Of a DNA stretch of 64,000 nucleotides, positions 19,196-28,837 are shown piece after piece. The stretch is taken from assembly GCA_947498815.1 (NCBI GenBank), contig CANMLU010000016.1:34675-98674 (forward strand), written 5' to 3'. This DNA is from an uncultured Aquimarina sp. (GTDB lineage: Bacteria > Bacteroidota > Bacteroidia > Flavobacteriales > Flavobacteriaceae). Below the pieces are notes generated by a model. That model saw nothing but the letters and a program-made list of their open reading frames with translations. It was not told the origin of the DNA and made no database searches. How positions within the stretch are numbered: the stretch's first letter is position 1; every line of letters begins with the position of its first letter. A program made the translations under genes and the position numbers.

Positions 19196-20341
19196 TTATT
19201 GATCCTTGTTCCATAATTTATCATATAATCCTTTGGAGGATTTAATGTATTTTGGGTTTGATGTAATTTTTTTCCAGCGATTACTTATCGAATCACTAAG
19301 ATGTAATCTTGAATCTATATTTTTAAAAGTTGGATTATCAAACCACATGCGATGCGAATCCCAATGACAGTTTATATAATGAACAGCCTTTACAACATCT
19401 GGATTTTCATCGATTGTTTTAAAAAATGGAATAAACCATTTTTGCCATGCTTCTTCGGCCTGTTCAGGATTGCTTAATTGTGTTTCAATAGTATTTCCAG
19501 TGGTCTTTGCATCTGCTGCAGAAATAGTCGGCGAGGCCTCGGCTATAAAGACTGGTTTTCCTTTTTTGCGTGCAAATTCGATCATTTTTTGGTCTTCCCA
19601 ACGGTTAAAAAATGAAAAACCCAACCAGTCAACATACTTATCTCCTGGATACCAGGCTTCTAATTGTCCTTCTTCTGGAGACATAAAGCCAGTAGATTGC
19701 CAAACATAGGCAGTATTTGTAACCCCCTTGGCTCTAAGCATATCTACCATACGCTTATAGGCTTTGATTGTGCTTTCTTGATCATAGTGGTTCCAAGGTT
19801 CCCCATCAAATTCATAAGCGATACGCAAAAACACAGGCCTTTTACCTAAAGATAATAAAAAATCACCAAGCTTATTAATGTAATTGTCGTGCGTACCATC
19901 GGCGACTTTTTCTTCATGATTTACAAACTGTAGCCCTATTGCTAGAGCCATGTTTTCATAATCTTTATCCGCTAGCTGCATACTTGCATTGTAATCATGA
20001 TCTCCCCAATCGTGAGTTTCCCATAGACCATCCAGGCCTTCCTGAATTCGTCCAAAAGAATTTTCGCCTGGATTGATATTTGTATATGTGGTCCAACCTG
20101 CTGGTGTATCAAAATGATCCAGGTATCCATCGCTATAATTCTCAAGCCCCCCAACAGCTTCTAATTCCTGGCCCACAAAAAGTAGTACTTCTCCTTCTTT
20201 TGGCTCAAATTTAGCTAGCTTTCTTGTTGAGGCTTCCATTTTGTCTTCTTTAGCTTCCTCTGAAACTATCTTAGGCTTTGATTCATTCTTGCATCCAAAA
20301 ATGCTTAAAACACCTAATGCAATGATTATTTTTTTATACAT
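19196..20341 (-). CDS. GH26 lipoprotein (candidate surface beta-1,3-xylanase)
   Basis: 381 residues. The lipoprotein signal has the lipobox SIFGC (C17), followed by a lysine/glutamate-rich stretch. One GH26 domain fills the rest. It resembles both domains of the 1419-residue enzyme (shared GQ(D/E)L start, LRIAYEFDG, YVWQS, WYPGDKYVDW, KPVFIAEAS). The likely acid/base is E177 and the nucleophile E268. The gene sits inside the xylose operon, 10 bases after the beta-xylosidase gene, which ties GH26 activity to xylose release. Mannanase activity is the alternative, but the operon contains nothing for mannose. Confidence 0.88.
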   Translation of the reverse strand: MYKKIIIALGVLSIFGCKNESKPKIVSEEAKEDKMEASTRKLAKFEPKEGEVLLFVGQELEAVGGLENYSDGYLDHFDTPAGWTTYTNINPGENSFGRIQEGLDGLWETHDWGDHDYNASMQLADKDYENMALAIGLQFVNHEEKVADGTHDNYINKLGDFLLSLGKRPVFLRIAYEFDGEPWNHYDQESTIKAYKRMVDMLRAKGVTNTAYVWQSTGFMSPEEGQLEAWYPGDKYVDWLGFSFFNRWEDQKMIEFARKKGKPVFIAEASPTISAADAKTTGNTIETQLSNPEQAEEAWQKWFIPFFKTIDENPDVVKAVHYINCHWDSHRMWFDNPTFKNIDSRLHLSDSISNRWKKITSNPKYIKSSKGLYDKLWNKDQ

Positions 20342-20351
20342 AATCCCTTTT

Positions 20352-21944
20352 TTAATTTATTTCCTTATACTCAAACCAATCAAAATCGGCATGTTTTTGA
20401 TTGTATGCTAGATCCTGACAACACATACCCACAAACATACCCGTAAATGCGGGTCGATATCGTTCGTCTCGATCTCTTACATAATCATCAGACAGAATAC
20501 TGGCATCCAACACCTCTCCTATAGGTTGAAAGTCACTATTCTGATGCGGACTATAATAAAACTGAAGGGTATCGTGATCCAAAACTCCTTTTAAAACTAT
20601 TCTACCATGATCGGTTACATCAATTTCTTGCTCTTGCTCTGACATTGCAAAATGATCCGAAGAAATAATTTTCAATAGCTTTTTAGTTCCTTCATAATTC
20701 GAAGTAAGATGTAGATAATGATAATGTCCTGTATTATAATAAAACACCAATCCAGCCATTTCGAGGATATCACTAGGATCAAATTCTATAGAGGTCGAAA
20801 CCTCTACTCTAAAGTGTTGCACGCGTCTTGCTACTAAAGCTTGAGTATGCGTGGATGTTAAACTTTCTTTTCCTTTGAGACGAAGAAAACCTTTTCTTTC
20901 CCGGAGTGAAATCCAACGCTCATCCTTAGGAATTCTTAAGGACTGAAAATCGATCGATAACTGTTCAGAATTAAACTCATCTCTTATAAGAGTTTTCTGA
21001 AGTATAAACTCTTCTAGATTTGGTTCCGGAACTTGAAATCTAGGTACTTTTGATCCGCTTTTAAGGTACGGCCAACCATCATCTTTCCATTCAATCTCTT
21101 CAATGGCTGTTTCTCTACCCAAAATACATCTTCCATGTTCTGATAAAGGTCTGCCTATCAAAAACACGATATACCATCTCCCGTCTGGTGTCTCTACAAA
21201 GTCGGCATGACCTGACTTTTGAAGTCCATGTGATGGATTGGATGTGCAATTTAGGATAGCCGTATCTGGATGCATCTCATAGGGTCCTAATAAGGATTTT
21301 GATCTGGCAATAGACTCGGCATGTCCATATTCTGTTCCCCCTTCGGCAAGGAGTAAATAATAATACTCATCTTTTTTGAAAATATGTGGCCCCTCGGTAC
21401 ATCCCAAAGAAGACCCCGAATGCAGGTATTGAACATTTCCTACTAATCTTTTTTGTTTGGGGTCATATTCTTGCAATTCTATACCTCCGAAAAGCTTATT
21501 TTTTCTATGATCGACCAACATATTCAGGAAGTATTTCTTTCCATCATGATCATGAAAAAGAGACCCATCAAACCCTCTGGAACTTAAGTAAATCGGATCC
21601 GACCATTCTCCCGTAATCTCGGTAGTAGTCACAAGGTAATTTGGAGTATCTTTCCACACTCCATCAAACGATCTTACATTAGAATATACCAGATAGAAAA
21701 CACCATTATCATAGGACAAACAAGGTGCCCAGACTCCACAAGAATCCGGATTACCTTTCATATCTAATTGAGAGATTTTATTAAGGGGCTGTGCAATCAC
21801 TTTCCAATTTTTGAGATCTCTAGAATGATGTATTTGCACTCCTGGAAACCATTCAAAAGTAGAAGTTGCGATATAATAATCCTCTCCGACTCTTATAATG
21901 GATGGATCGGGATTAAAACCTCGTAATATTGGATTTTGGATCAT
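20352..21944 (-). CDS. GH43 beta-xylosidase
   Basis: 530 residues with no signal peptide, so probably cytoplasmic. The N-terminal five-bladed propeller of GH43 starts ILRGFNPDPSIIRVGEDYYI. The likely catalytic residues are the base D13, the pKa modulator D126 (GFDGSLFHD) and the acid E184 (GCTEGPHIF). The C-terminal 200 residues form the concanavalin-like beta-sandwich usual in GH43 xylosidases of this length. It would release xylose from imported xylo-oligosaccharides. Arabinofuranosidase activity is possible in this family, but the gene lies between a sugar importer and a GH26 gene in a xylose operon. Confidence 0.92.
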   Translation of the reverse strand: MIQNPILRGFNPDPSIIRVGEDYYIATSTFEWFPGVQIHHSRDLKNWKVIAQPLNKISQLDMKGNPDSCGVWAPCLSYDNGVFYLVYSNVRSFDGVWKDTPNYLVTTTEITGEWSDPIYLSSRGFDGSLFHDHDGKKYFLNMLVDHRKNKLFGGIELQEYDPKQKRLVGNVQYLHSGSSLGCTEGPHIFKKDEYYYLLLAEGGTEYGHAESIARSKSLLGPYEMHPDTAILNCTSNPSHGLQKSGHADFVETPDGRWYIVFLIGRPLSEHGRCILGRETAIEEIEWKDDGWPYLKSGSKVPRFQVPEPNLEEFILQKTLIRDEFNSEQLSIDFQSLRIPKDERWISLRERKGFLRLKGKESLTSTHTQALVARRVQHFRVEVSTSIEFDPSDILEMAGLVFYYNTGHYHYLHLTSNYEGTKKLLKIISSDHFAMSEQEQEIDVTDHGRIVLKGVLDHDTLQFYYSPHQNSDFQPIGEVLDASILSDDYVRDRDERYRPAFTGMFVGMCCQDLAYNQKHADFDWFEYKEIN

Positions 21945-21948
21945 AGTA

Positions 21949-23487
21949 TTAATTTGTGATCAGATCTTTTTCTATTTGTTCTAGCGATTTTCCTTTGGTC
22001 TCTGGTAATATTTTAAACAAAATAAAGAACCCTATAAGGGCAATTACTCCAAAAATGAGGAAACTTAATGCGTTTCCTAAGGTGGCAAGTTCCCATGGGA
22101 ATATCTGTTGTACAATCCAACTCGAAAAAGAATTAATAAAACCTATAAATCCAATCGCAAGTCCTCTATATTTATTTGGATACATCTCAGACAACATTAC
22201 CCACATTACTGGTCCTAATGAAAAAGCAAAACATGCGATAAAACCTAAAATACCTGTTAAAACCAAAGTAGCATTCATATTGGTTGCCGCTTCCAAAATT
22301 GCGCCTTCATTTTTGGAATATTCTTGACTTCCTAGGCTGTCAATCATTGCATTTTTAAAATCAAGATCATTGTCAAATACTTTTTCGGCTATTGGTATCA
22401 ACTTTTCTTGATCTACATTTTCCAGTTGAGCTATTTCTATTGAGGTTAGCTGATATGTGGCCTGATTGAAACCATATGCACAAAGCAATAAACTTATGGA
22501 TATACCGCCAATACCAATTAAAAGTAATGGTCTTCTTCCTAACCTGTCTATCAAAAACATGGCGATTATCGTAAAAACAACTGTTGTGAAACTCAATAAA
22601 ACTCCAGAAGCAAATGCTGCATTGGTTCCTATACCCGTTTGTTTAAAAATGGAAGTGGCATAAAAATATATAGCATTGATCCCCGTAATTTGCTGAAGCA
22701 CACCAATAGTTAACCCAACAATTAGTATAAAACGAATAGCTGGTTTAAACAATTCTGAAATCGAAGCATTTTTCTTACTTTTTTCTTTGTTGATAGTACT
22801 CATGATTGCTTCCGCTTCAACATTTGCTGTACTTTCTCCATGAAGGTTGACCAATACTTCTTTGGCTTCTTGTTGTTTTCCTTTAACAAATAACCAACGT
22901 GGGCTTCTGGGCACAAAGAATAATAATACGAGATACATTACCGCCGGAATTAATTCTACTCCAAGCATCCATCGCCATACGCTTTCATCAGTAAAAAAAC
23001 CGCCTTCGGCAGTATTTAATCCATTCAAATAATTGTTACATAGAAATGCTCCAAAAAAACCTAATACAATGTTTAATTGTTGTATTGAAACTAGTTTCCC
23101 TCTGTTTTTTGCCGTTGAGATTTCTGCAATATATGTAGGAGCAAGAATCAATGCTGCACCAAAAGCCAATCCCCCTATCATCCTTGCAATCCATAACATA
23201 TGGTACGAAATTGCATAGGCTGATAATAAAGCCGATAATGCATATAAAAATGCTACAAATAGTAGTATTTTTTTTCTTCCAACAAGATCACTCAATCGAC
23301 CTGCAATTAGCATTGAAATCATAGCAGCAAACGAAGGACTACTCACGGCCCATCCAAGTTGCCCAACGGTTAAATCAAATTGAGGGCCGGCATACTCCAT
23401 AACTCCAGAGATAATCCCTGCATCGAAACCAAACAAAAAGCCCCCCAGGGAAACTACAAATGCTATAAAAAGTGTTTTTCTTGACAT
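21949..23487 (-). CDS. MFS sugar porter (XylE-like proton/sugar symporter)
   Basis: 512 residues, twelve predicted membrane helices. Sugar-porter marks: GRLSDLVGRKK after helix 2, RSPRWLFVKGK after helix 6, QQITGINAIYFYA in helix 7, DRLGRRPLL after helix 8, and the terminal PETKGKSLEQIE. The loop between helices 9 and 10 (about 350-400) is long, as in several Bacteroidetes members. The inner-membrane substrate is probably xylose, given the operon. The 3' end is 4 bases from the beta-xylosidase start. Confidence 0.9.
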   Translation of the reverse strand: MSRKTLFIAFVVSLGGFLFGFDAGIISGVMEYAGPQFDLTVGQLGWAVSSPSFAAMISMLIAGRLSDLVGRKKILLFVAFLYALSALLSAYAISYHMLWIARMIGGLAFGAALILAPTYIAEISTAKNRGKLVSIQQLNIVLGFFGAFLCNNYLNGLNTAEGGFFTDESVWRWMLGVELIPAVMYLVLLFFVPRSPRWLFVKGKQQEAKEVLVNLHGESTANVEAEAIMSTINKEKSKKNASISELFKPAIRFILIVGLTIGVLQQITGINAIYFYATSIFKQTGIGTNAAFASGVLLSFTTVVFTIIAMFLIDRLGRRPLLLIGIGGISISLLLCAYGFNQATYQLTSIEIAQLENVDQEKLIPIAEKVFDNDLDFKNAMIDSLGSQEYSKNEGAILEAATNMNATLVLTGILGFIACFAFSLGPVMWVMLSEMYPNKYRGLAIGFIGFINSFSSWIVQQIFPWELATLGNALSFLIFGVIALIGFFILFKILPETKGKSLEQIEKDLITN

Positions 23488-23499
23488 GTATTTTTTAAA

Positions 23500-24492
23500 T
23501 TAATTTAGTGTTTTTTCTAACGGAAACTCTAATCCGGTTTGTTTTCGAACCTCATCTACAATTTTAATAAGATCAAGACTATTTTGATGTGACCAAATGT
23601 TACTTTCAATTTTTTGACCTCTAATACATTGATGGCACTCCTTTATCTCATATGTAAACCCTTTTCCTATAGTCGGAAATGGATACTCTACTTTATGATT
23701 ATTTTTGATCACTGCATAGGATTGTGTTTCGTGCCAAATAGCGTTCAATCTGATTCTACCTTCTGCACCGCTTATTGTTGCAACCATATCCGAAGGAGAA
23801 ACAAAACTACTGTGTAATACGGCTTGAGCGTTGTCATACTGTAAAATCATCGAAGTCTGCTTATCTGCTCCAGATTCAAAAAAATTAGCTGAAGCTAGTA
23901 CTTTATCCGGAGATCCTAAAACTACATATGCCAAAAACAACGGATATACACCCATATCCAGCAACGATCCACCTCCTGTTTTTATATCTATCATTCTTCC
24001 TTGAGGAGTTCCTATGTTAAAAGCGAAATCTGCATTGATATATTTCACCTCACCAATTTCGCCATTCTTGATCTTTAATAAAACCTCTTGTAAAGATGGG
24101 TTAAAACGTGTCCAAAAGGCTTCCATAAAAAACTTTTTGGTAGACTTAGATGTTTTTACCATTTGCATGGCTTGACTATAATTTAATGCTATTGGTTTTT
24201 CGCAAAGCACGTGTTTATTTTGTTCTAAAGATTTTATCGTTAAGTCCACATGTGAGTCATGTGGTGTAGCGATATACACAATATCAACATCTGGATCTGC
24301 AACCAACTCATCGTAAGATCCGTAAGCGTTTTTGACATTATATTGATTAGCAAATTTGAGTGCTTTATCGGTGGTTCTAGAACCTACTGCTATCAATTCG
24401 GCATCCGGCACAAGCGCTAGATCCTTAACGAACTGATGCGCTATATTGCCCAAACCAATGACCCCCCATTTTATTTTTTTAAACTTTGCCAT
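23500..24492 (-). CDS. Gfo/Idh/MocA-family oxidoreductase
   Basis: 330 residues. The NAD(P)-binding Rossmann start is GVIGLGNIAHQF (about 11-22). The conserved EKPIALN (about 98-104) and a GGGSLLDMGVYP segment (about 173-184) mark the GFO/IDH/MocA fold. The closest resemblance is to dihydrodiol or NADP-dependent D-xylose dehydrogenase-type members, so it could oxidise xylose or a xyloside, but the substrate is not readable. It overlaps the preceding gene's stop by one base (TAATG), implying translational coupling with the GH-A hydrolase gene. Confidence 0.87.
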   Translation of the reverse strand: MAKFKKIKWGVIGLGNIAHQFVKDLALVPDAELIAVGSRTTDKALKFANQYNVKNAYGSYDELVADPDVDIVYIATPHDSHVDLTIKSLEQNKHVLCEKPIALNYSQAMQMVKTSKSTKKFFMEAFWTRFNPSLQEVLLKIKNGEIGEVKYINADFAFNIGTPQGRMIDIKTGGGSLLDMGVYPLFLAYVVLGSPDKVLASANFFESGADKQTSMILQYDNAQAVLHSSFVSPSDMVATISGAEGRIRLNAIWHETQSYAVIKNNHKVEYPFPTIGKGFTYEIKECHQCIRGQKIESNIWSHQNSLDLIKIVDEVRKQTGLEFPLEKTLN

Positions 24493-25823
24493 TAATTATT
24501 TTTTACCATAAATGGAATATTACCTCCACCAGCTTTACCCTTGTTATCATAAACGTATCCAAGAATTCGATACTCCCCATTTTTGGGTGTTACAAAAGTA
24601 AATGTACCATCTTCATCCTTGAGTACCTCGACACTCACTCGCGGTGGTTCAATTTCTTTTTCTCCTCCTTGACTTCTGGTTATCACTTCTTTTGAAACTA
24701 CCCATTTATAAGTTAAAATATCATTATTGGGATCCGAAGCGAATAGTTGCGCAGTATATTTTTGATTTGGTTTTAGATATATGTTATCCGTTGCTTTTTT
24801 GCCATCAAGAAGTATCGAATCTACTCTTGGGGCCCGGTTTTCGGGATGTTTCCCGGTCCATAGTTTGGTTAGGTTGTCTATGGTTTCCGTCTGACTACCA
24901 TCTTTATGAAACATCCCGTACCAGGTTGGGGTGCGCTCTTGTTTTTGTCCCCATTCGAAGGCAAATCCACCTAAGCATTTACCAGAAGCGTTATTAATAA
25001 TTCCTTTTTGAATTCTTTTCAGAATACCGTCTGCTTTGGGACCACTAACTTCTTCAATTTCTCTATTCCATTCTGTTTTTGGCATTTCCCAAAATCCCAT
25101 AGGACCAAACTCGGTTATCATATATGGTTTTTGTATCCCGGTATTTTTCATTCGCTCTTCAACATTCTCTAAATCACCATACACTTGTACAGATACAATA
25201 TCGATTTGTGGACAACGCTCTAAAGCCACTTTTAAATGCTCTTTAATAACCCCTGCAAATGTGATAGTAACAGGATGATTAGGATCTTCTTTGTGTATAA
25301 AATCCACTATATCTGCCAAGGAATCATATACTTTTGGATTTACAGGTCGTAGAGTACCATTTTTATTAAATAATAAATTTAATTCGTTACCGACTACCCA
25401 ACATAGTACATTAGGATGATTTTTATATCTTTTTATAATAGCTTTTACTTTTTTAAATTGTTTAGCAACCGCCTTTCTATCGTTATAATCAAAACCGTAG
25501 AGTTCTTTACCGATACTAATTCCCATGGCTACCATAAATCCATATTTTTTGGCAGCAGCCAGTTCTTCTTCTGCATTTTTTACCGTCCAGGTTCTGAAAG
25601 CATTTCCACCAGCTTTATACAAAGCTTCAAAATCATGACCATCGGCATAATTGATACCTACCCCTTTCAGCTCAAATTTCTCTCCGTTTACAAAAAAGTT
25701 ATATGCTCCATCTTCTGCCTTAACTTTTACTTGAGAAGGAATATTATCACTTTTTTGGCCCGTTGCGGTGCGCGAAAGTATAAACGAACAAATAAGAATT
25801 AAAAAAATATGATGTCTTTTCAT
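24492..25823 (-). CDS. Secreted clan GH-A glycoside hydrolase (GH2/GH5-like TIM barrel)
   Basis: 443 residues with a signal peptide (about 1-22). A TIM-barrel hydrolase domain (about 35-330) has a likely acid/base E147 in VVGNELN and nucleophile E238 in MITEFGPMG, as in GH2 and GH5. The C-terminal 100 residues look like an Ig or PKD-type domain (NQKYTAQLFASDPNNDILTY). No sugar-binding jelly-roll domain of a full GH2 enzyme is present. I cannot place it in a numbered family. Within the xylose operon it may act in the periplasm on short xylosides or on glucosyl branches. Confidence 0.78.
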   Translation of the reverse strand: MKRHHIFLILICSFILSRTATGQKSDNIPSQVKVKAEDGAYNFFVNGEKFELKGVGINYADGHDFEALYKAGGNAFRTWTVKNAEEELAAAKKYGFMVAMGISIGKELYGFDYNDRKAVAKQFKKVKAIIKRYKNHPNVLCWVVGNELNLLFNKNGTLRPVNPKVYDSLADIVDFIHKEDPNHPVTITFAGVIKEHLKVALERCPQIDIVSVQVYGDLENVEERMKNTGIQKPYMITEFGPMGFWEMPKTEWNREIEEVSGPKADGILKRIQKGIINNASGKCLGGFAFEWGQKQERTPTWYGMFHKDGSQTETIDNLTKLWTGKHPENRAPRVDSILLDGKKATDNIYLKPNQKYTAQLFASDPNNDILTYKWVVSKEVITRSQGGEKEIEPPRVSVEVLKDEDGTFTFVTPKNGEYRILGYVYDNKGKAGGGNIPFMVKNN

Positions 25824-26525
25824 TTAACTACGTTCTTCAATGATTTCACTTGTTGAAAATTTATAACGCATATTTCTATACACGCAAATATCTGTTATAT
25901 CTTCTGGAGTACCCATGGGCACGGCTCTAAAATTAGATGAAACTCTATCCCGTTTTACAGGCATTACTCTATGCCAACAATGGCCATGAAGGAAAATCAC
26001 TGTTCCCTTTTTGGGTTTCATTACCACCTGCCCTTTTAAGTCTTCATTCGGAACTCCGGCTGGTAGTATTCCTGCTTTATGCGTTTTAGGAAAAATAACG
26101 ATTTCACCTCCTGTTTCTTCTGTTATATCATGGGTATACACCAATCTGTTTAAGTTATACAATTTCGCATCATCTGGTGAGCAATCCTGATGCCATGCCT
26201 GACCGATACTTCCTGCTTTAGAAAACATCATCATACAATAAAGATTTTCCCAGCCTTCTTTTAAGATGAGATCTGTAATCTTATTAAAATGTTCATCTTT
26301 ATCAATAGCATCAAAATATGGTTTTCCTTCTCTGTAAGGAAACCATGGAATTACTTCTACCGCAGATTTTGCGATGAACTCATTGGTATGCTCCCAATCC
26401 GGATTTACTCCATAATGATCGAGTATCTTGTTATTATACTCATCCATAAGCCTTGGATTGAAAAAATTTTCGAATACCACAAAACCATTTTCCCAAAATT
26501 CATCTACAATCGAATCGACATCCAT
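25824..26525 (-). CDS. Phytanoyl-CoA dioxygenase-family (Fe(II)/2-oxoglutarate) protein
   Basis: 233 residues, no signal peptide. The double-stranded beta-helix iron site shows H112-Q-D114 and a late histidine in HGHCWHRV (H182 or H185), with an arginine (about R195-R199) able to bind 2-oxoglutarate. PhyH-family proteins hydroxylate or demethylate small molecules. The gene abuts the GH-A hydrolase gene with no gap, so it belongs to the operon. A dioxygenase is unexpected in xylose breakdown; it might remove O-methyl or other substituents from sugars, but nothing in the sequence proves this. Confidence 0.85.
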   Translation of the reverse strand: MDVDSIVDEFWENGFVVFENFFNPRLMDEYNNKILDHYGVNPDWEHTNEFIAKSAVEVIPWFPYREGKPYFDAIDKDEHFNKITDLILKEGWENLYCMMMFSKAGSIGQAWHQDCSPDDAKLYNLNRLVYTHDITEETGGEIVIFPKTHKAGILPAGVPNEDLKGQVVMKPKKGTVIFLHGHCWHRVMPVKRDRVSSNFRAVPMGTPEDITDICVYRNMRYKFSTSEIIEERS

Positions 26526-26545
26526 ATCTTGTTCTTTAAATTCTA

Positions 26546-27202
26546 CTATACCTGCATCTTTTTTGCATCCTCTAAAAACTTCTTTAATCCATTATCTGTT
26601 AATGGGTGTTTTAGTAATCCTTCGATAGCCGAAAGTGGTCCTGTCATTACATCGGCTCCTATTTTGGCACAATTGACTACATGCATTGTATGTCGTACTG
26701 ATGCTGCTAGAATTTGTGTTTCAAAACCATAATTATCATACACTTTTCTAATCTCATCTATTAATACTAATCCATCGGTAGATACATCATCTAATCTTCC
26801 GATAAAAGGAGATACATAGGTAGCTCCTGCCTTTGCTGCCAAAAGCGCTTGGCCACATGAAAAAACAAGTGTACAGTTGGTCTTGATCCCTTTATCGGTA
26901 AAATATTTTATAGCTTTTATCCCTTCTTTTATCATGGGTATTTTTACTACAATCTGTGGATGAAGGGCTGCTAATTCTTCACCCTCTTGAATCATTTGAT
27001 CAAAAGTAGTCCCGATGACCTCTGCCGACACATCTCCGTCTACGATGGAACAAATGCTTTGATAATGATTTAGTATATTTTTTTTACCCGTTACTCCTTC
27101 TTTTGCCATTAATGACGGATTGGTAGTTACACCATCTAATACACCAAGTGCCTGGGCTTCTTTTATCTGATTTAAATCTGCTGTATCTATAAAAAATTTC
27201 AT
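26546..27202 (-). CDS. tal: Transaldolase (small, TalC/FSA-type)
   Basis: 218 residues, the short subgroup of transaldolase and fructose-6-phosphate aldolase. The start [10 protein letters not shown] and [10 protein letters not shown] (about 22-31) are typical. The Schiff-base lysine is K87 in VVKIPM. The ending [25 protein letters not shown] is also characteristic. It would run the non-oxidative pentose phosphate pathway downstream of xylulose 5-phosphate. Sequence alone does not separate transaldolase from fructose-6-phosphate aldolase, but the position next to xylose isomerase favours the former. Confidence 0.93.
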   Translation of the reverse strand: MKFFIDTADLNQIKEAQALGVLDGVTTNPSLMAKEGVTGKKNILNHYQSICSIVDGDVSAEVIGTTFDQMIQEGEELAALHPQIVVKIPMIKEGIKAIKYFTDKGIKTNCTLVFSCGQALLAAKAGATYVSPFIGRLDDVSTDGLVLIDEIRKVYDNYGFETQILAASVRHTMHVVNCAKIGADVMTGPLSAIEGLLKHPLTDNGLKKFLEDAKKMQV

Positions 27203-27213
27203 TATCTCTAGTT

Positions 27214-28830
27214 TTATCCTACAAAGTAGGATAGTATGGTTATTACTATAAGTACTAATAAAACAGACAGAATGATATCTGACAATGTAATACTTTCTTT
27301 ATTCTCTAATTTATGTTCTTTGGTTAATGTGCCAAATGACAATCCTGCAATCGCAGCATAGGTTGGTGGGTTGGTAAGCAAGCTAACGGTAATGCATATC
27401 ACTACAGAAAAAATGAACATAAAAATTGCCATATGCGCAAAATTTATAGTCGCAAACTGATACATGATTCCTGATAAGTCATCTTTAAATATCTCTGCTG
27501 TAATTCTTACCGAAGCCGCGACTAGCCCAGAAAATAAAGTAACTATCGCAGCTTTTGAGTTTACTCTTTTCCATAGTACTCCTAATAAGAATACCGCAGT
27601 AATTGGGGGTGCGATATAGGATTGTACACTTTGTAAATATTGATATAAAACCCCACCGCCAATTTTTTGCATGATTGGTATCCAGATAATTCCAAGTATA
27701 ACCATCATAACTGTTGCCAGTTTACCAATGTTTAATAATCGTTTTTCGGACGTATAAGGTTTTAATTTTTTGTAAATATCTATTGTAAAAATCGTAGAGC
27801 ATGAATTAAACACCGAGGCAAGCGAACTCATTAAAGCTGCCATCAAACCTCCAGCCACTAACCCCTTTAATCCAACTGGTAATAGGGTTTTCACCAATAT
27901 CGGAAATACTTCGTCGGCTTTATCATAGGTCAATACGCCTTGTTTAGCCAAGGCAAATGCTATAATACCCGGAATAAGAAATATAAAAATGGGTAAAATC
28001 TTAAGATAGGCTCCAAATATGGCTCCTCTTCTTCCTATTTTAATATTATTGGCTGCCAAGGTACGTTGTACGATATATTGATCTGTACACCAATACCAAA
28101 TCCCTACTATGGTTCCTCCGAACAATAGACCTGTCCATGGGAAATCGGGATCGCTCATCGGTCTCCACATATTAAAATGGTTTGAGCCAACAGTTTCTTT
28201 TAATGTACTCCAGCCACCCACTTCATTTAGTCCTAATATTGTAATAATTACAGATCCAGCAATAAGAATAATGGTTTGCAGCGTTTCGGTATAAATTACA
28301 GCCTTCATTCCTCCTACAACGGTATAGATCCCAGTAAAAACCACAATACCGATTGCTCCGTACCAAAATGGGATTCCTATTAATTCGGAAACTACTATTC
28401 CCCCAGCATATATAGTTACGGATACTTTGGTAATCACATATCCAGCCAATGAAAAAACGGATAGAAACCATCTAGATCGACTATCGAATCGTTTCTCAAG
28501 GAATTCTGGCATTGTAAACACCTTGCTTCTCATATAAAAAGGCAGAAACAACCAACCTAATACCAAAACAATCCATGCGTGTAGTTCATAATGAGCCATA
28601 GGCATTCCTGATTCTGCACCTGTTCCTGCCAATCCAACTACGTGCTCAGAACCAATATTAGATGCAAAGATAGAAGCTCCTATAACGAACCACCCTACGT
28701 TTCTTCCCGCCAGGAAATAGTCCTCGGTATTTTTGTTTTTCTGAAGAATCACCCAAATAGCAACTCCAATCAAGGCCAGAAAATACAAACCTAAAACAAT
28801 CCAATCCCCAAACTCTAATACTGATTTCAT
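27214..28830 (-). CDS. Sodium/solute symporter family sugar transporter (probable xylose)
   Basis: 538 residues with about 13-14 membrane helices. SSS-family marks: [14 protein letters not shown] (about 34-47), [20 protein letters not shown] (about 56-75), and the segment around [13 protein letters not shown] (about 173-185). Such proteins import sugars with Na+, fitting a marine host. It lies between transaldolase and xylose isomerase, so xylose is the likely substrate. It is one of two inner-membrane sugar importers in the operon, the other being the MFS porter. Confidence 0.9.
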   Translation of the reverse strand: MKSVLEFGDWIVLGLYFLALIGVAIWVILQKNKNTEDYFLAGRNVGWFVIGASIFASNIGSEHVVGLAGTGAESGMPMAHYELHAWIVLVLGWLFLPFYMRSKVFTMPEFLEKRFDSRSRWFLSVFSLAGYVITKVSVTIYAGGIVVSELIGIPFWYGAIGIVVFTGIYTVVGGMKAVIYTETLQTIILIAGSVIITILGLNEVGGWSTLKETVGSNHFNMWRPMSDPDFPWTGLLFGGTIVGIWYWCTDQYIVQRTLAANNIKIGRRGAIFGAYLKILPIFIFLIPGIIAFALAKQGVLTYDKADEVFPILVKTLLPVGLKGLVAGGLMAALMSSLASVFNSCSTIFTIDIYKKLKPYTSEKRLLNIGKLATVMMVILGIIWIPIMQKIGGGVLYQYLQSVQSYIAPPITAVFLLGVLWKRVNSKAAIVTLFSGLVAASVRITAEIFKDDLSGIMYQFATINFAHMAIFMFIFSVVICITVSLLTNPPTYAAIAGLSFGTLTKEHKLENKESITLSDIILSVLLVLIVITILSYFVG

Positions 28831-28837
28831 AGGAATA

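Noticed and set aside
21956-22327. 123-residue open frame antisense to the MFS porter
   Set aside because: It is a mirror frame of a well-conserved membrane protein and has no signal, domain or separate gene context.
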